Source: Oxytricha trifallax
Lineage: Eukaryota > Ciliophora > Spirotrichea > Sporadotrichida > Oxytrichidae
DNA length: 64,000 nucleotides
NCBI GenBank assembly: GCA_000711775.1
Contig: ARYC01017288.1
Span: 62,001 to 126,000, forward strand
Reading direction: 5' to 3'
In this document: positions 25,262 to 36,663 of the stretch, one piece after another
How the letters are laid out: each line of letters starts with the position of its first letter
How positions within the stretch are numbered: the stretch's first letter is position 1
Made by a program: the position numbers and the translations under genes
The notes under the pieces: generated by a model
What the model was told of the DNA's origin: nothing
What the model saw: the letters and a program-made list of their open reading frames with translations, nothing else
Databases searched by the model: none

Positions 25262-27026
25262 ATGGAATAAACACAATCAATCAACCATTTCATTGTTAAG
25301 TGTAAGTAATCAAGCTCTTTTTATCAAGAAATATTACAATTCTATATGTAAAAACTACACTAAAAAAAATTGGACCAATCATTAAAAAGGAATGTTCTTT
25401 ATGTTTTTTGCACATTTTTGTGAATAATTCTCGTATTTTACTTGAGTGAAATCACAAATGATTGTTAACTGCATATAAATTGGCAAGAATTGTGCAGTTA
25501 TAGCTATACTTTGATGAAGTTATTTCCCTATGATAGCATATTCATATGATATATCTTCAATGAAATTCAATCTAATGACTTAATAATTATAGTCTAGAGC
25601 AAGAAATATGACACCAAAGAACAATTGATTGCAGACATTGGTGCTGAATTAGACGCTATTGATTTCGCTAATTTGACTGCTATCACACTCTCTGGTAACT
25701 CCTACGGTAGAGAGGCTTTTTAAATGTTTAAATTTATCATAAATATAAGAAATGGTTAATTATCATATGTGAAATGTGGATTTATTATTAAGTGATTGAT
25801 TTAAAGTAAAAAATATTTGCTTGCGATTATATTGCATCATTAATTGCTGATCATGAGACCCCATTACTAACTCATGTTGATTTATATGATTATTTATAAA
25901 TGAATACCATTTTCCTATATTCTTTAGAGTTTACAAGATTTCAATGACTTGTTCGTCGGAAGAAAATTAGATGAGTTGCCAGGCTCTCTAGAGGTCCTTG
26001 TGCGCTCATTGATGACGAAGAAGATAGTGTATCTTGATATGAGTAACAACGCATTCGGTCCAGCTGGAATCAAGTCATTTTTCATTTTGAATTAAAAGGG
26101 AATTTATAATTCAATTAAAATTTGATTTGTCTATAAAATATTGTCATTTGATTTCTTGCTTAAAGAGATGGCTTCATTGAAAGTTTTAAAGGTTACAAAC
26201 TGTGGACTTGGACCTGTAAGTAATATAGAAATGGGTTTATAGTACTAAATTTTAAGTTTATGTCTATTAAAAACTCTCTTATATCTTTCCCTAAACAAAT
26301 ATTTAACTCATTCATTGACTATAGGAAGGTGGAGAGATGATCGCAAATGCATTGAAAGAAAACCTAGACTTGAAATTAGTGCAATTTTCAGCTGGTAGAG
26401 ATCGCTTAGAGAACAAAGGTATCACAGCTTTGGCTTCTGTTTTCAAGGAAATGAAGAGTCTTGAAGTAATTGAAGTACCTCAAAACGGCATTAAGAAGGA
26501 CGGCATGCTCGCTCTTTTAACAGCTTTGAAGGAAAACGCAGAGACCCTTAAGGAAATACACGTTCATGACAACTGGGTCAAGGGTGAGGCCGCAGATAGA
26601 CTTGCTGAGCTTATTTACAAAGCCAAGACACTTTAAAAGCTTAACATTTCAGACTCAGATATGGGCACTAACGCAGCTTACCTAGTCATTAGAGCTCTGC
26701 ATGACAGCTCAGCTGTTCGTGAATCACTGACCGAATTCTACTGCAATTTCAATGAAATTACCTCAGCAAACATCAACAAGCAGGTCCTTGAGATGCTCCT
26801 AAGAGACTTCCCCAATTTGAAATACGTTGAGTATAGAGGTAACACCCTAGGCCGCAAGATTAAACACGAGTTCGTTGGAAAGTATGCTGAATAAGCTGGT
26901 CGCAAAGTGGTCTTGTTCGAAGAGGAGGAAGACGAAGAAGACGAAGAAGGCGAAGACTACGATGACGAGGAGGAAGACTTCCAAGAGGAGGATATCATCA
27001 AGAAACTTGAGGGACTTAAGATTTGA
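25262..27026 (+). CDS. Ran GTPase-activating protein (RanGAP), leucine-rich repeat
   Basis: Activates GTP hydrolysis by Ran to drive nuclear transport. Exon 1 (MEQTQSINHFIVK) is joined by an intron (25302-25592) to QSKKYDTKEQLIADIG. Leucine-rich repeats follow (FANLTAITLSGNSYG, KIVYLDMSNNAFGPAGIKSF, LKVLKVTNCGLGP, KSLEVIEVPQNGIKKDGMLAL, LKEIHVHDNWVKGEAA, TLQKLNISDSDMGTNAAYL). A strongly acidic C-terminal tail ends EEDIIKKLEGLKI, as in other RanGAPs. IESs: pointer TTT (about 25718/25816), TTTA (25893/25930) and GTCATTT (26074-26080/26143-26149), all restoring frame. A GT-AG intron lies at 26216-26324. Intron and IES types occur side by side in this one gene, which makes it a good reference for telling them apart. 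Stop TGA 27024. Confidence 0.93.
26074..26149. other. IES with a 7-bp pointer in RanGAP
   Basis: GTCATTT lies at 26074-26080 and 26143-26149. Deletion joins AGIKSF to DFLLKEMASLK. No GT-AG boundary fits. Confidence 0.93.
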
Positions 27027-27274
27027 AATGACACTATACTTAACACTTAGGAAAAATAGCGATATTAAAATTAGATAGAAATCGAAGAAATATATTGAGA
27101 TTAATTAATATATATTTAGGAATTTATACATTTGATAATTAATCATCTGATTTTGTACCTTTCAGAAGAAAAAAAAGAAACTTCAAAAATTAGGCAACAA
27201 TAGAATTCAAATATTTGTTGGTTTTATAAAAAGTTTTAAATAAATTATAAAAATCTACTAAAAAAGTAAGCTAA

Positions 27275-27765
27275 ATGGAGTCAGTGGCATAAAATATTCT
27301 TATATAAGATTTAATGAGCAATATGGAAAAAGTATGGTTTTTTTAATTTTATTAAATTGATTATAGAATGGTATACAAAAGCAAAACAATCAGATATAGG
27401 AAGAAAATAAGAGTAAAAATATTAAATTTAAGATCAATCTTAATTTTAAATTTTCAAAGATTAAATATGATGAGAAAGAAAGACAAGTGATCATAAAGAC
27501 TCATATTTATCTTCAAAAACTTATCGATAATGAGCAATTTTTAGATATATAGATGTTTTTTTTACATGGCTCACAAAGAAAATTTCTTAAAAACGGTTTA
27601 ATAAACCAGATCAATATTAAGATAGAAGCTTTAAATCACAAATACGATGAATTGGATGAAGAAATTAGAACTACAACTGATTTATAGGAAAGTAATGAAA
27701 TTTTACAGAAGATGATATGCATTTACAAACTATAAAGAAATTTCAAAATAATCAAACCATCTTGA
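27275..27765 (+). CDS. Small charged protein, unknown function
   Basis: A start at 27275 (MESVAQNILIQDLMSNMEK), a 35-nt GT-AG intron (27332-27366) and a frame running to TGA 27763 give about 150 residues. The C-terminal half looks helical and coiled-coil-like (INIKIEALNHKYDELDEEIR). No family recognised. The composition (K, E, N, Q) and the exactly fitting intron favour a real gene, but the A+T content is higher than in the neighbours. Confidence 0.5.
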
Positions 27766-28330
27766 TATCATTAAATTTTAATTAATCTTAATCATTTTAA
27801 TGAATTAATTTTAATTATTCTTAGCTTTGTATTAAAAAACTAACAAATTTTTTTTTATACTAATTTGCATGGTAATTTATAGTATAAACGAAATTACTAT
27901 AATCTGATCCTTTTAAATAATAAATTAAATTTCTGAGTTTTATTTAGAGTACTTTATAATTGGAAAACTTTATTAGATTGATTAATTTTGATAGTTTTCA
28001 AGATTTTTAATATATTAATGAACTTATTTATTGATGTTAGATGATTCAATAAAAATTAATAAATAGATGCATTTTGCTTTAATCTTTTACATTTAACATT
28101 GAAATTCAAAATTAGCTTCATATATTGAAAATCAAAATTTAAATATAAGCTTTATATATAAAAAATTACTATTTTTGTTAAATCTATTTGATGACTAAAA
28201 GTTCAGGGTCATTTATAAATATATAAATTATACCAAGTTTTAATTTTAAATATTTATTATTAAAATAATATAGTGTTAACGAATCTCAAAATTTAATAAA
28301 TTTAATATCTATTGACTTACATTTTTATAT
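27766..28330. other. AT-rich spacer
   Basis: Nothing recognised; long A/T tracts. Confidence 0.5.
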
Positions 28331-28500
28331 GTTGAATTTTTCCACGTTAGAAAATACTCTGTAGCAAAGCTGCCACAAGCGATCAGACAACAATTGAGTA
28401 ATATTTTTTTATTTTTAATAATTTTTTTAGTACAAAGACATCATTTGTGATATTAAGTCAAACTATTAGCAAAAAAACCTATCTACTGAGAGAACAATGA
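28331..28500 (+). other. Coding-like island, possibly an orphan gene fragment
   Basis: A short GC-richer island (about 28360-28395) stands out from its surroundings. If a segment between AGTA repeats (about 28395 and 28430) is removed, the plus frame reads KLPQAIRQQLSTKTSFV... to TGA 28498. The complementary strand is also open across the island (LLSDRLWQLCYRVFSNVEKF). I cannot tell which strand, if any, is used. It could be a macronuclear-destined segment whose partners lie elsewhere. Confidence 0.3.
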
Positions 28501-28531
28501 GATTAAAGTTTAAGCTTTACTTTAATCTCAT
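28497..28531. repeat. Perfect hairpin, 13-bp arms
   Basis: ATGAGATTAAAGT at 28497-28509 pairs with its reverse complement at 28519-28531 around a 9-nt loop containing AAGCTT. It overlaps the end of the coding-like island. Confidence 0.7.
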
Positions 28532-28549
28532 AATCAGGATCATCTGATT

Positions 28550-29572
28550 TAATTATTAATTTTATAAAACTATGATTGTTTATTAATGGTAACTACTTTT
28601 AATAGAAGTTTGCCAATTATTAATTGCGAATATTTAATATTGAAGGAATGTATTCGCATATGGAAAATGAGTTTTAATAAAATAAATCAAATAATAAAAA
28701 TTGTAGCTGTAAAACTTCTTGAAACCATGATAATCAAAATCCAAACACATATATTGTATATTTTAGCAATTTTATTTGTAAGCTATTGTTGGATATTATC
28801 GGGGCTAGTTTTGAAAACTCAGATTTTAGTGAATTTTAAAATTTTCTAATGAATATTAGCTGTTGTAAAAATTCAAAACAAAATTAGCTGCTGGTCACCT
28901 TATCATGTCTGAATTCTTGCTCTCTGATGTGTTTAAATTTAAAACCCAAAACCCATTAATAGGTTTAATAGTCCTTTTAATTTCTAAACATTTCTTTTTG
29001 GTTTGGAATATTAATTACATGTTAAACAGAGAAAAAAAACAAGGTTTTGGTGTGAAAAAGAAGCAAAGCATACAATTAAGCAAATTAAAGATTAACAAAA
29101 GTTTCTCATTTTATGAAATAGTTGGTAAAGTAAATAATAATCAAGCCAAATCCTCGATCAGAACATATCAATAGAGCAAACAGAGTTGTGGTTAAGTAAG
29201 ATAAACTACAGACCTCTTCCACACGATCTATAAGTGCATGTTGAGTTATAAAATTAAATACATTAATTATAAATTAATAATCCTAACCTCTAATAAATTC
29301 CCAACAATCAATGCAATTATAAACCTCTTAGGGCTTTAAGGTATGAATGTATAAAAAGTATAAAATAGTAAACTATTCGAATGTTCAACTAATTTTGAAT
29401 TGCTTTTTAAAAAGGTACCACATAGTCTAGATTTAGTCAAAGTAAGCTGCAAAAAATTATTTTTACTGAATTAATAATTTTAACTAACTTTCCTAATACA
29501 AATTTCTCTCTGTAATAATTAGCAATAATAAGTGTTGTCTGATATTTATAATTTTATTGTTGATTGAAAATT
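28550..29572. other. Spacer with uninterpreted open frames
   Basis: TGA-free frames (28586-28849 and 28905 to about 29480) translate to hydrophobic, I/L/K-rich sequence. They lack the GC rise and charged composition of confirmed genes here. I see no defensible gene. Confidence 0.4.
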
Positions 29573-29574
29573 TT

Positions 29575-30109
29575 ATGCAAAGATTCTCAACTATTTCTGA
29601 GAATGCCGTTTCTCTCCTTGATGACAGCATAATCTCTGATGTAAACCTGTTAAGCTATTACTATATTTTTTTAGATGGATCAGAGGAGATCTCAGATAAA
29701 CTTGAAGTACCCCCACTAAAATCTCAGAGATAAGAAAAGTTTTAGAATTAAACTAAAGATAAATCTTTAATTCATTCTCATGAAAGTGAATTACGAAAAT
29801 AATTATAGCGATGAGGACAGAGAAGTGTACGCCTACACTCATTTTATTTTGCCTCAATTGCTTGCCAAAGATGACATTCACGCACTCAACGAGATTGTAC
29901 ACAAGAGAAAGTTTATTACCGAGTTCTTTCTTGAATTGCTTTAAGCAAAGTTCAGATCAATCGAGGAGCAGAATAAAGCAGAGAAAGTAAGTCAAATTGC
30001 TGCTAAAGACTCTGGTTAGCATCTTAAGTCAAGTGAACACTATGAGGAAATGCTACGCCTTTCCGATTTGAAGCTTTCTTATGTTGAACTCAAACACAAG
30101 CTAAAATGA
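29575..30109 (+). CDS. Small unknown protein with a C-terminal helical region
   Basis: About 166 residues: MQRFSTISENAVSLLDDSIISD, then a 34-nt GT-AG intron (29641-29674), then a basic linker and a clearly coding C-terminal part beginning MKVNYENNYSDEDREVYAY at 29780. It continues through helices (LLAKDDIHALNEIVHKRKF, FRSIEEQNKAEKV, HYEEMLRLSDLKLSYVELK) to TGA 30107. Without the intron the two halves are in different frames. The C-terminal 110 codons could stand alone from the ATG at 29780. No family recognised. Confidence 0.6.
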
Positions 30110-30230
30110 GTAAAACAATTAATAATTTACTAAAAAGGCTTTTACTTCTATATATGTTAATTTAAGTTTTTAGAAGTCCTTCTACAAGTCTCTTCTAAAT
30201 AAATAGATAAGTATTTCAGACTGATTCATA

Positions 30231-32021
30231 TATATCTGTTCTGACCGAGACCCCCCCCACCCCCCCTCCCCCCCCCATAAAAAATATGCGACCCTCCCCC
30301 CCCCTTCTTAATAAAATTTTTTATATTAAATGAAAAACACATTATTATGCTTTGAATCATGCTCTATCTTAAAAAAAGCTTACCCTGCGGGCAGCTGATG
30401 TTATTTATTAATTTTATTTAGCAATCTTCACTGCATCCGTCAACTTTTATTGATGCATACTTGTCTACGAAAACATTACAAATGCAATTTATTTTTGAGT
30501 TTCATTAATTTATTTTAATTATATCTATTAATGAACTTATACAATTTTTATTCTATTGACTTTACTCTTTTTTTCGTATTAAATTTACATAATTCTATAT
30601 ACTAATATGATAAACATTTTTACTTTTGTAAATATTTGACTACTCAGATCTTAATTTATTTATGAAATCAATTTTTTAAGCTTAAGAGATATTGTTTTGA
30701 TCAACTATTTAAGAAAGTCTCTAATTTTTAATTCAATGAATGCATTTATTTTTTTAATCAGATATTTTATAAATTCCATTAAATTGGCAAGAATTAAATT
30801 CATTTTTTTAAAAATTATATATATTTCTTTTTTTTAGGGTCTATACACAATTGAATCTAATTTAAAAAATATAATCCCTCTTTATATTATCTGGGGAAAA
30901 AACAGTTTAAAATATTAATTCTAAATTTAAAAAAAGTTAATGCTCAAACTTCTAGAAAAGTTACCGTTATCAATATAATATTGTTCAATACTTACATGTA
31001 ATATTCGTAAATTTTTAAATAAAGTTACTTGTTTTTATTAGGATTTTAAACATTAATTAGAAAGATAATGAGAGAACTTTCAGTCTTTTTTATTAAAATT
31101 GAAATAACTTAAATATATTGAGCTAACATATTTAGCTAAATCTCTATTATATTAAATTTTTACTTTGCTGTTTTGAGAAATCGACAAATTAATGTTAAAA
31201 TAATAAGCCTTTAAATTAAGGGTATAATTACATTTACTTTATAAAATTTTAAAAAATAAATTTACTTTTTTATCATAAGGATTCAAATAAGATATTTAAT
31301 CATTGTTTAATTAAATAAAAACCCATTAGTCAATTAAGAATAAAGATTAGGGATTAAGAAATAAAAAATTAAAATTAAATTATAATTAGCGTAAATTAAA
31401 TAAATTTATGCTAAAAACAAATTTACGCACACTAATTGGTTTATTTTAAATAGAGACGATTTTTCGAGCAAATGGATTTAATAATTAGTCAAACTTTAAT
31501 ATTTGACGCTAATAATAAAATATTCTTAATTTTATTATTCTATATCCCCAATCTTCATTCTTAATTGACTAAAAAATTTATAGTTGATTTCATAAATAAA
31601 TTAAGATCTGAGAAGTTAAATATTTACAAAAGTAAAAATGTTTATCATATTAGTGTATAGAATTATGTAAATTTAATACGAAAAAAAGAGTAAAGTCAAT
31701 AGAATAAAACTGTATAAGTTCATTAATAGATATAATTAAAATAAATTATTGAAACTCAAAAATAAATTATTGAAACTCAAAAATAAATTGCATTTGTAAT
31801 GTTTTCGTATACAATTATGCATTAATAAAAGTTGACGGACGTAGTGAAGATTGCTAAATAAAATTAATAAATAACATCTGCTGCCGCAGGGCAAGTTTTT
31901 TTTAAGATAGAGCATCATTCAAAGCATAATAATATGTTTTTCATATAATTTGAAAAATTTTATTATAAAGGGGGGGGGAGGGGGGGAGGGGGAGGGGGGG
32001 GTCTCGGTCAGAACATATATC
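30231..32021. mobile_element. Inverted-repeat element with poly-C/poly-G termini (1.78 kb)
   Basis: The body is 30237-32015, flanked by the direct repeat TATATC (30231-30236 and 32016-32021), a likely 6-bp target duplication. Ends read TGTTCTGACCGAGACCCCCC. Just inside lie C-rich tracts (30247-30305) and the matching G-rich tract (31973-32001). Arms of about 430 bp (30237-30672 and 31585-32015) are inverted copies with minor differences, including a tandem duplication of about 21 bp at 31741-31782 in the right arm. The 0.9-kb centre is unique AT-rich DNA with no transposase-like frame and a smaller imperfect inverted repeat (about 31385-31440). Intergenic. Confidence 0.85.
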
Positions 32022-32153
32022 TATTATATTCATGTTAAATCGCTCTCCACCATACATCTCACAAGTTAAAATTTGAATCTTAATTAAGTAATTAAAAAGA
32101 GAATATCTGGTTGCTAAATTTAAAATCAAATCTCATAACAGTTTCAACTAAAT

Positions 32154-32625
32154 TCATAATGCCTATCCTTGTAGTTTAATATCACTTTTAACATCATTAT
32201 GATTTTTATCAGAATTGTTTTTTTTATTATCCTGTTCATCTTCACTTTCATACTCAGATCCATATTCACTCCCACTACTACTATTACCAGCATCATTATT
32301 ATTTCCTTTATCATCCCCATCTTTACTGTCTCTACCCTTTTTACTATCACTCGCCATCTTCAAAGCTTCCTTAATCTCCTCCTCTTCAGTCCTCAAAACC
32401 CCATCATACTATTGTTCTTATCCACTCCCATTTCTAATCCTGATTTCTTCTAGTTTGGCTTGTAACTTGCTGTTGTTCTTGTCTTTTGAGGCTTTCATGG
32501 GTCCCTCAAGAATGCGGTCAATCATCTTGTCGTAGCCCTTGACTTCAAAGTGCCGTCTGATGTCGCTATTTGGCAGTTCGAGTCTCAGTTTCCTTTCTTA
32601 TTCCAGGAGGTAATTAAATTGATAA
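32154..32625 (-). CDS. Acidic, serine-rich protein, N-terminus unresolved
   Basis: The frame from about 32625 (LEQERKLRLELPNSDIRRHF) is clearly coding. It continues through FEVKGYDKMIDRILEGPM and a charged helix, then TEEEEIKEALKMASDS, and a low-complexity tail (S, G, E, Y, D, N, K) ending GQAL at TGA 32156-32154. The EEEE-I--AL---S pattern is reminiscent of a ubiquitin-interacting motif, but the serine is one position late, so this is only a hint. The start must lie upstream past a C/G homopolymer (32671-32680) and probably an IES. It is divergent from the SET-domain gene, with about 300 bp between them. Confidence 0.6.
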
Positions 32626-32913
32626 AGTATATGATTTTACTTCGTAGAAAGTCATTATTTAACATATATGGGGGGGGGGGAGTAATAGAATCAGATTCAT
32701 GTCAACATATAATAAAAATTATTAGAGGTATTGTTAAGGATTTACTTGTTAAATAGATTTCTATTGTTCTAAGTATTCTTATTAATTTTTCTCCAATCCC
32801 TTCTTTAAGGATGTTAAAATGTTATAAATTGTACTATATTATCACATAAATTGTAAAAATTGATAAGTAATTACAATATAGTATTGCTATTAATCATAAT
32901 TTACAGCATAAAT

Positions 32914-35550
32914 ATGGAAAAAGAAATCAAATTTTCATTTTTGAGACTTTTCAACTCAATCAAAGGAATTCACAAACCTGAAAAAGAATTTGATATTAAA
33001 TGGTTGGAAAATAGTGCTAAGGAGGAAGTATAACAAAAATTTAAGAATTTTTACGATTGGGCTTTTGCAAACGGCATTGAATTCCCAAAACTTCAATATC
33101 CAGTCATGTTTGGCAGTGGGAATAGTCAATACTTTTAATTATTTATACTGAACCTATTATCAGCTTGTTATTAAGGGTTTAAAAGTTAGAATTATATTTT
33201 GTAAATATCAAAAATTGAAAATATATACCCAGGGATGATGGCTACTGAAGATATAGGTCCTAATGAAATAATGTTAAAAGTTCCTGCAAAGCTGCTTCTC
33301 TCTACTAAAGCCTGTTTCCGGGGTGATATTAACCAAATATTTCTAGAAAACCCAGAGTTATTCGGCAAGCATGTCTCTGACGGAGAAGATAACGTTCTCA
33401 ATGCCTTCATTCTCTATGAATTAGGAAAGGGTGAAAAGTCTTTTTGGAAGCCTATGTTTGATGTGTGGCCACGAGACACAGACATTTTATTCAATTGGGA
33501 AGAAGAGGATCTGGATTGGCTTTAAGACCCAACTCTCAAGCAAGACGCTTAAATTGCCTATTAATAGCTCATCACTTTTTGGAGGCGCATGTTTGATATA
33601 TTGATACTATACCCTTAGTACTTCCCTAATGAAGACATGATAAGTTTTGATAAGTACAAATGGGTGTATATGCTCACTACGAATCGTTGTTTCGGTTCAA
33701 ATTGGCCAGGAGTGTGCTCTATGATCCCCTTCGCAGAGTTCATTAATCATGAAAACGTTGACATTTAATACGATTACGTGGATTAATAGCTAAATAGTAT
33801 CACAGGCCGCAGAGAGGAAAGAAAGAAAGAAGAAAAAGAGCAAAGAATCATGTAAGCACTTAAAAAGAAGTTATTTATGGAAGATTTGAGAGAGGACCTT
33901 CAAAAAATGGATTAGGAATTGAGGGAGTTATAGGCCAAGCAGGCTAAACTTAGGGAAGAGGGCAAAGACATAGACTCCAGTGAGTTACTGGTAATGCAAG
34001 AAGCTTTCGAGAGGGATGCTAGAAGGAAGGAACAGGAGTTTCAACTTAGAGTATAGATGGGGGATAATATTACAAAAGTATTATTAATTTTACTTTTTTT
34101 CAACAAAATTAAATTAATTAATAAATTTAATCGTACTATTTTTACAGTCTACAAATTAATTTATTCACAAAATTGATATAAGAATATATTTATAATTCTT
34201 CAATAAGCTTTAATTTTATTAGGAAAGAATAATAATTATAAAATGTATTTTTATATCGGAAGATTCTTATTTATCTTTAAATATTTAGATTTATTTGGTT
34301 TTTTATACAGACTAAATATAATTATCTTAAAATTTTCCAAAAATATATTACCATCGAATAATATTAATATGTAATATTCATTCTAATTTACTTTGATAAG
34401 AGCAGCAGTGATAATGAAAGTGAGGATTCATCTGATGATGAATCAAACATTAAGAGAGACTAATCAGATATTAAACCATCACTAGACAACGATAATTACG
34501 ATTACTCAAGTGGCATAGACTCAGATAACGACGCTGACCTGCTACTTGAGCAAGAGCAATTAAACGCCATTAAGTTCAGGTAACAATAAAAAGAAAAGGA
34601 GAAAGTAGAGCTTATAGCTAAAGGCGAGTTGCCCTCAGAAAAATCTTGTAAAACGCCAGTGCTAACAAATGAAGAAGTTTTCAATATATGGGATAAGACT
34701 GTGTCTTAAGTACCAGATGACTTCAATTTCATTATAAGAACATATAACGATGGATTTCCTAAGGGATCCTAAGTATTCTTATGCTATGGTCGCATGTCCA
34801 ATAGAGAGATGTTAAAGCGATATGGTTTCTGTTTAACGTACAATAAATACAACTACATCTTCATAAAACTGAGATTAGAGCAATAAGACCCAGACTTTAT
34901 CTATAGGAAATATGTCCTGAGAAAGTTCTTTTCCATAGAACCTGAAACTGATAAAATGGATATTTCTTCAAGACATTTCAGAATTTATTTCCAAAAATTG
35001 AATACCAAAGTTCTCAAGTTTATTAAAATCTTGTACTTTAACGTTTAAGAAGATGATATTTCATGCATAGTAGAGACTAGATCTCTTAGTCTCGAATATT
35101 TAGCATTCTAAAGACTTAGAGATGTATATGAAACTTTCTTAAAAAGTTTTCCCACTACAATTGGTGAAGATAAAAAGATCCTATCAGAATAGAGAGATAA
35201 ACTGAATGGCAATAAATTTTTCGCATTGACCTATAGAATGGAATTCAAAAGGATTTTGATTAATTAGATCACTCTAGTAAAGCTTGTGATTCATATACTT
35301 GAGAGATTGATGAAAGGTATGACTTTGGAATTTGCAGTTACTAGGGTGTTTGAATTTGAATCAAAAAAAGAAATGGTGGTTAATAGAATCATGATTGATA
35401 ACTATTTAACATCCTTAAATTTAGTAATATTTTCTGGGTTGATAATTTAGAATAGTAATAAGTGGAAGATTGAATTAATGAAAGCATAGTCATTTTTACA
35501 CTAATATACTGATAATTAATCTTTGCAATTATGCTAACAATACGATTCTC
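32914..35550 (+). CDS. SET-domain protein lysine methyltransferase, Rubisco-LSMT/SETD3-SETD6 type
   Basis: Methylates lysine (or histidine, in SETD3) on a protein substrate; target unknown. The SET domain is split. Its N-terminal part is MMATEDIGPNEIMLKVPAKLLL (about 33235), the substrate-channel part NRCFGSNWPGVCSMIPFAEFINHEN (about 33690-33760) contains the NH motif, and the closing part GSQVFLCYGRMSNREMLKRYGF lies at about 34765-34830. A long charged insertion (coiled coil plus an acidic S/D/E stretch, 33800-34690) separates the last two. A C-terminal helical substrate-binding-like region follows. IESs: GGGA (33118-33121/33232-33235) and GATAA (34063-34067/34395-34399). The stop is unresolved. 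The frame stays open into the opposing gene's 3' end at 35549, so a late IES or intron probably brings TGA near 35509 into frame. Confidence 0.85.
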
Positions 35551-36469
35551 ATTCAGTAGTATCTAAGCTGTCTACTGTACTCTCTTGCTTGCCCTTTTTA
35601 CTGCTTTTAGGCAATTCAATATCATCAAGTGTTCCACCAGGAACAATTACTTAACCCTCTGCCATCGCAATACCTTAAACTGCAACTAACTCTATGTCTT
35701 GTCCACGACTGCCCCCAGTACCACCTTAATTATTATTCTAAACCTAATTGATTAACTCCACAATCGATCTACCGTGATTCACCAATATAATTTCACCTCT
35801 CTCCAGACGTCTATAGAAAGATTTAGCTATGTAAGCCACGTAGAAGAGGTAGCCAATTCGTAGAGCACTAAACATAGAATTCTGTAGGAATATATTTTTG
35901 CAAGGCTCGTAGTACACGTAGGAATTACACATGTCATAAGTTGATGCTAGGCCTAGAGCAGGGAATATTAATAATTGAACAAGCACCAAGTTGAAGTAAG
36001 CTTTACTCAGAACGATGTTTTACTTCATAGCTCCAACGAAGCCGATAAGACCCATAGGTAAATAGGCCACTCTCATAAAGTAGAAGGCTGTTAAGAAATA
36101 GTGTGGACCGTTTACATTGAAATAAGTCCATTCGAAAATTACCTCTTGCACCAAGAACATGCTATTTATAGAAAAAATCATATCTAACTTGCATTCGCTA
36201 TTTGCTTATTCCCCTTATAGCAGATGTATTTTTTTAAAAATAAACATGAAGTAGAAAATTCCCAAGAAAACATCAAGAATAGTGAATAATTTCATACTTG
36301 CTTTTAATGTCAGTGACCCCAAAATTCCATTCTCAGCAATTGGTAGACAACCAGCGAAGAGCTCATTATTCTATGGTTATAAGTTTGTAACGCCACCTAG
36401 TGAAAGAATCTCTGAGCGAAGTGATTAATAAGAACCTTGACCTGGTTGATTTTATAGATGAGTACTCAT
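35549..36469 (-). CDS. Multi-pass membrane protein, unknown
   Basis: One uninterrupted frame of 306 codons from ATG 36469 to TGA 35551-35549, with no intron or IES required. The hydrophilic N-terminus (MSTHLQNQPGQGSYQ) is followed by at least four hydrophobic segments: LFTILDVFLGIFYFMFIF, YFLTAFYFMRVAYLPMGLIG, FNLVLVQLLIFPALGLA and ALRIGYLFYVAYIA. A hydrophilic tail ends STVDSLDTTE. Family not recognised. Its 3' end abuts or overlaps the SET gene's 3' end. Confidence 0.8.
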
Positions 36470-36663
36470 TTTTTAAATTTAGTGATAAATTTATAATTTC
36501 AAAATCTATTACTATCTCTATAATTATTCAGATTTGATGTTATCAACAAATTCAATTCAAAACATATTAGTCATATATGAATATGGATTCTAAAATTAGA
36601 CTGTCTGAAATTAAATCTAAATTATTATAATAATAAGTTAAGTTGATAGAATTTTCAAAATAA

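Noticed and set aside
28905..29480. Open frame starting MSEFLLSDVFKF
   Set aside because: Joining it through a TGCAAA repeat to the 29.6-30.1 kb gene is possible on paper, but the sequence has no coding character and the downstream gene has its own ATG.
32671..32680. G10 run as part of the 30.2-32.0 kb element
   Set aside because: It lies outside the TATATC-bounded element and has no adjoining terminal sequence; probably an independent homopolymer.
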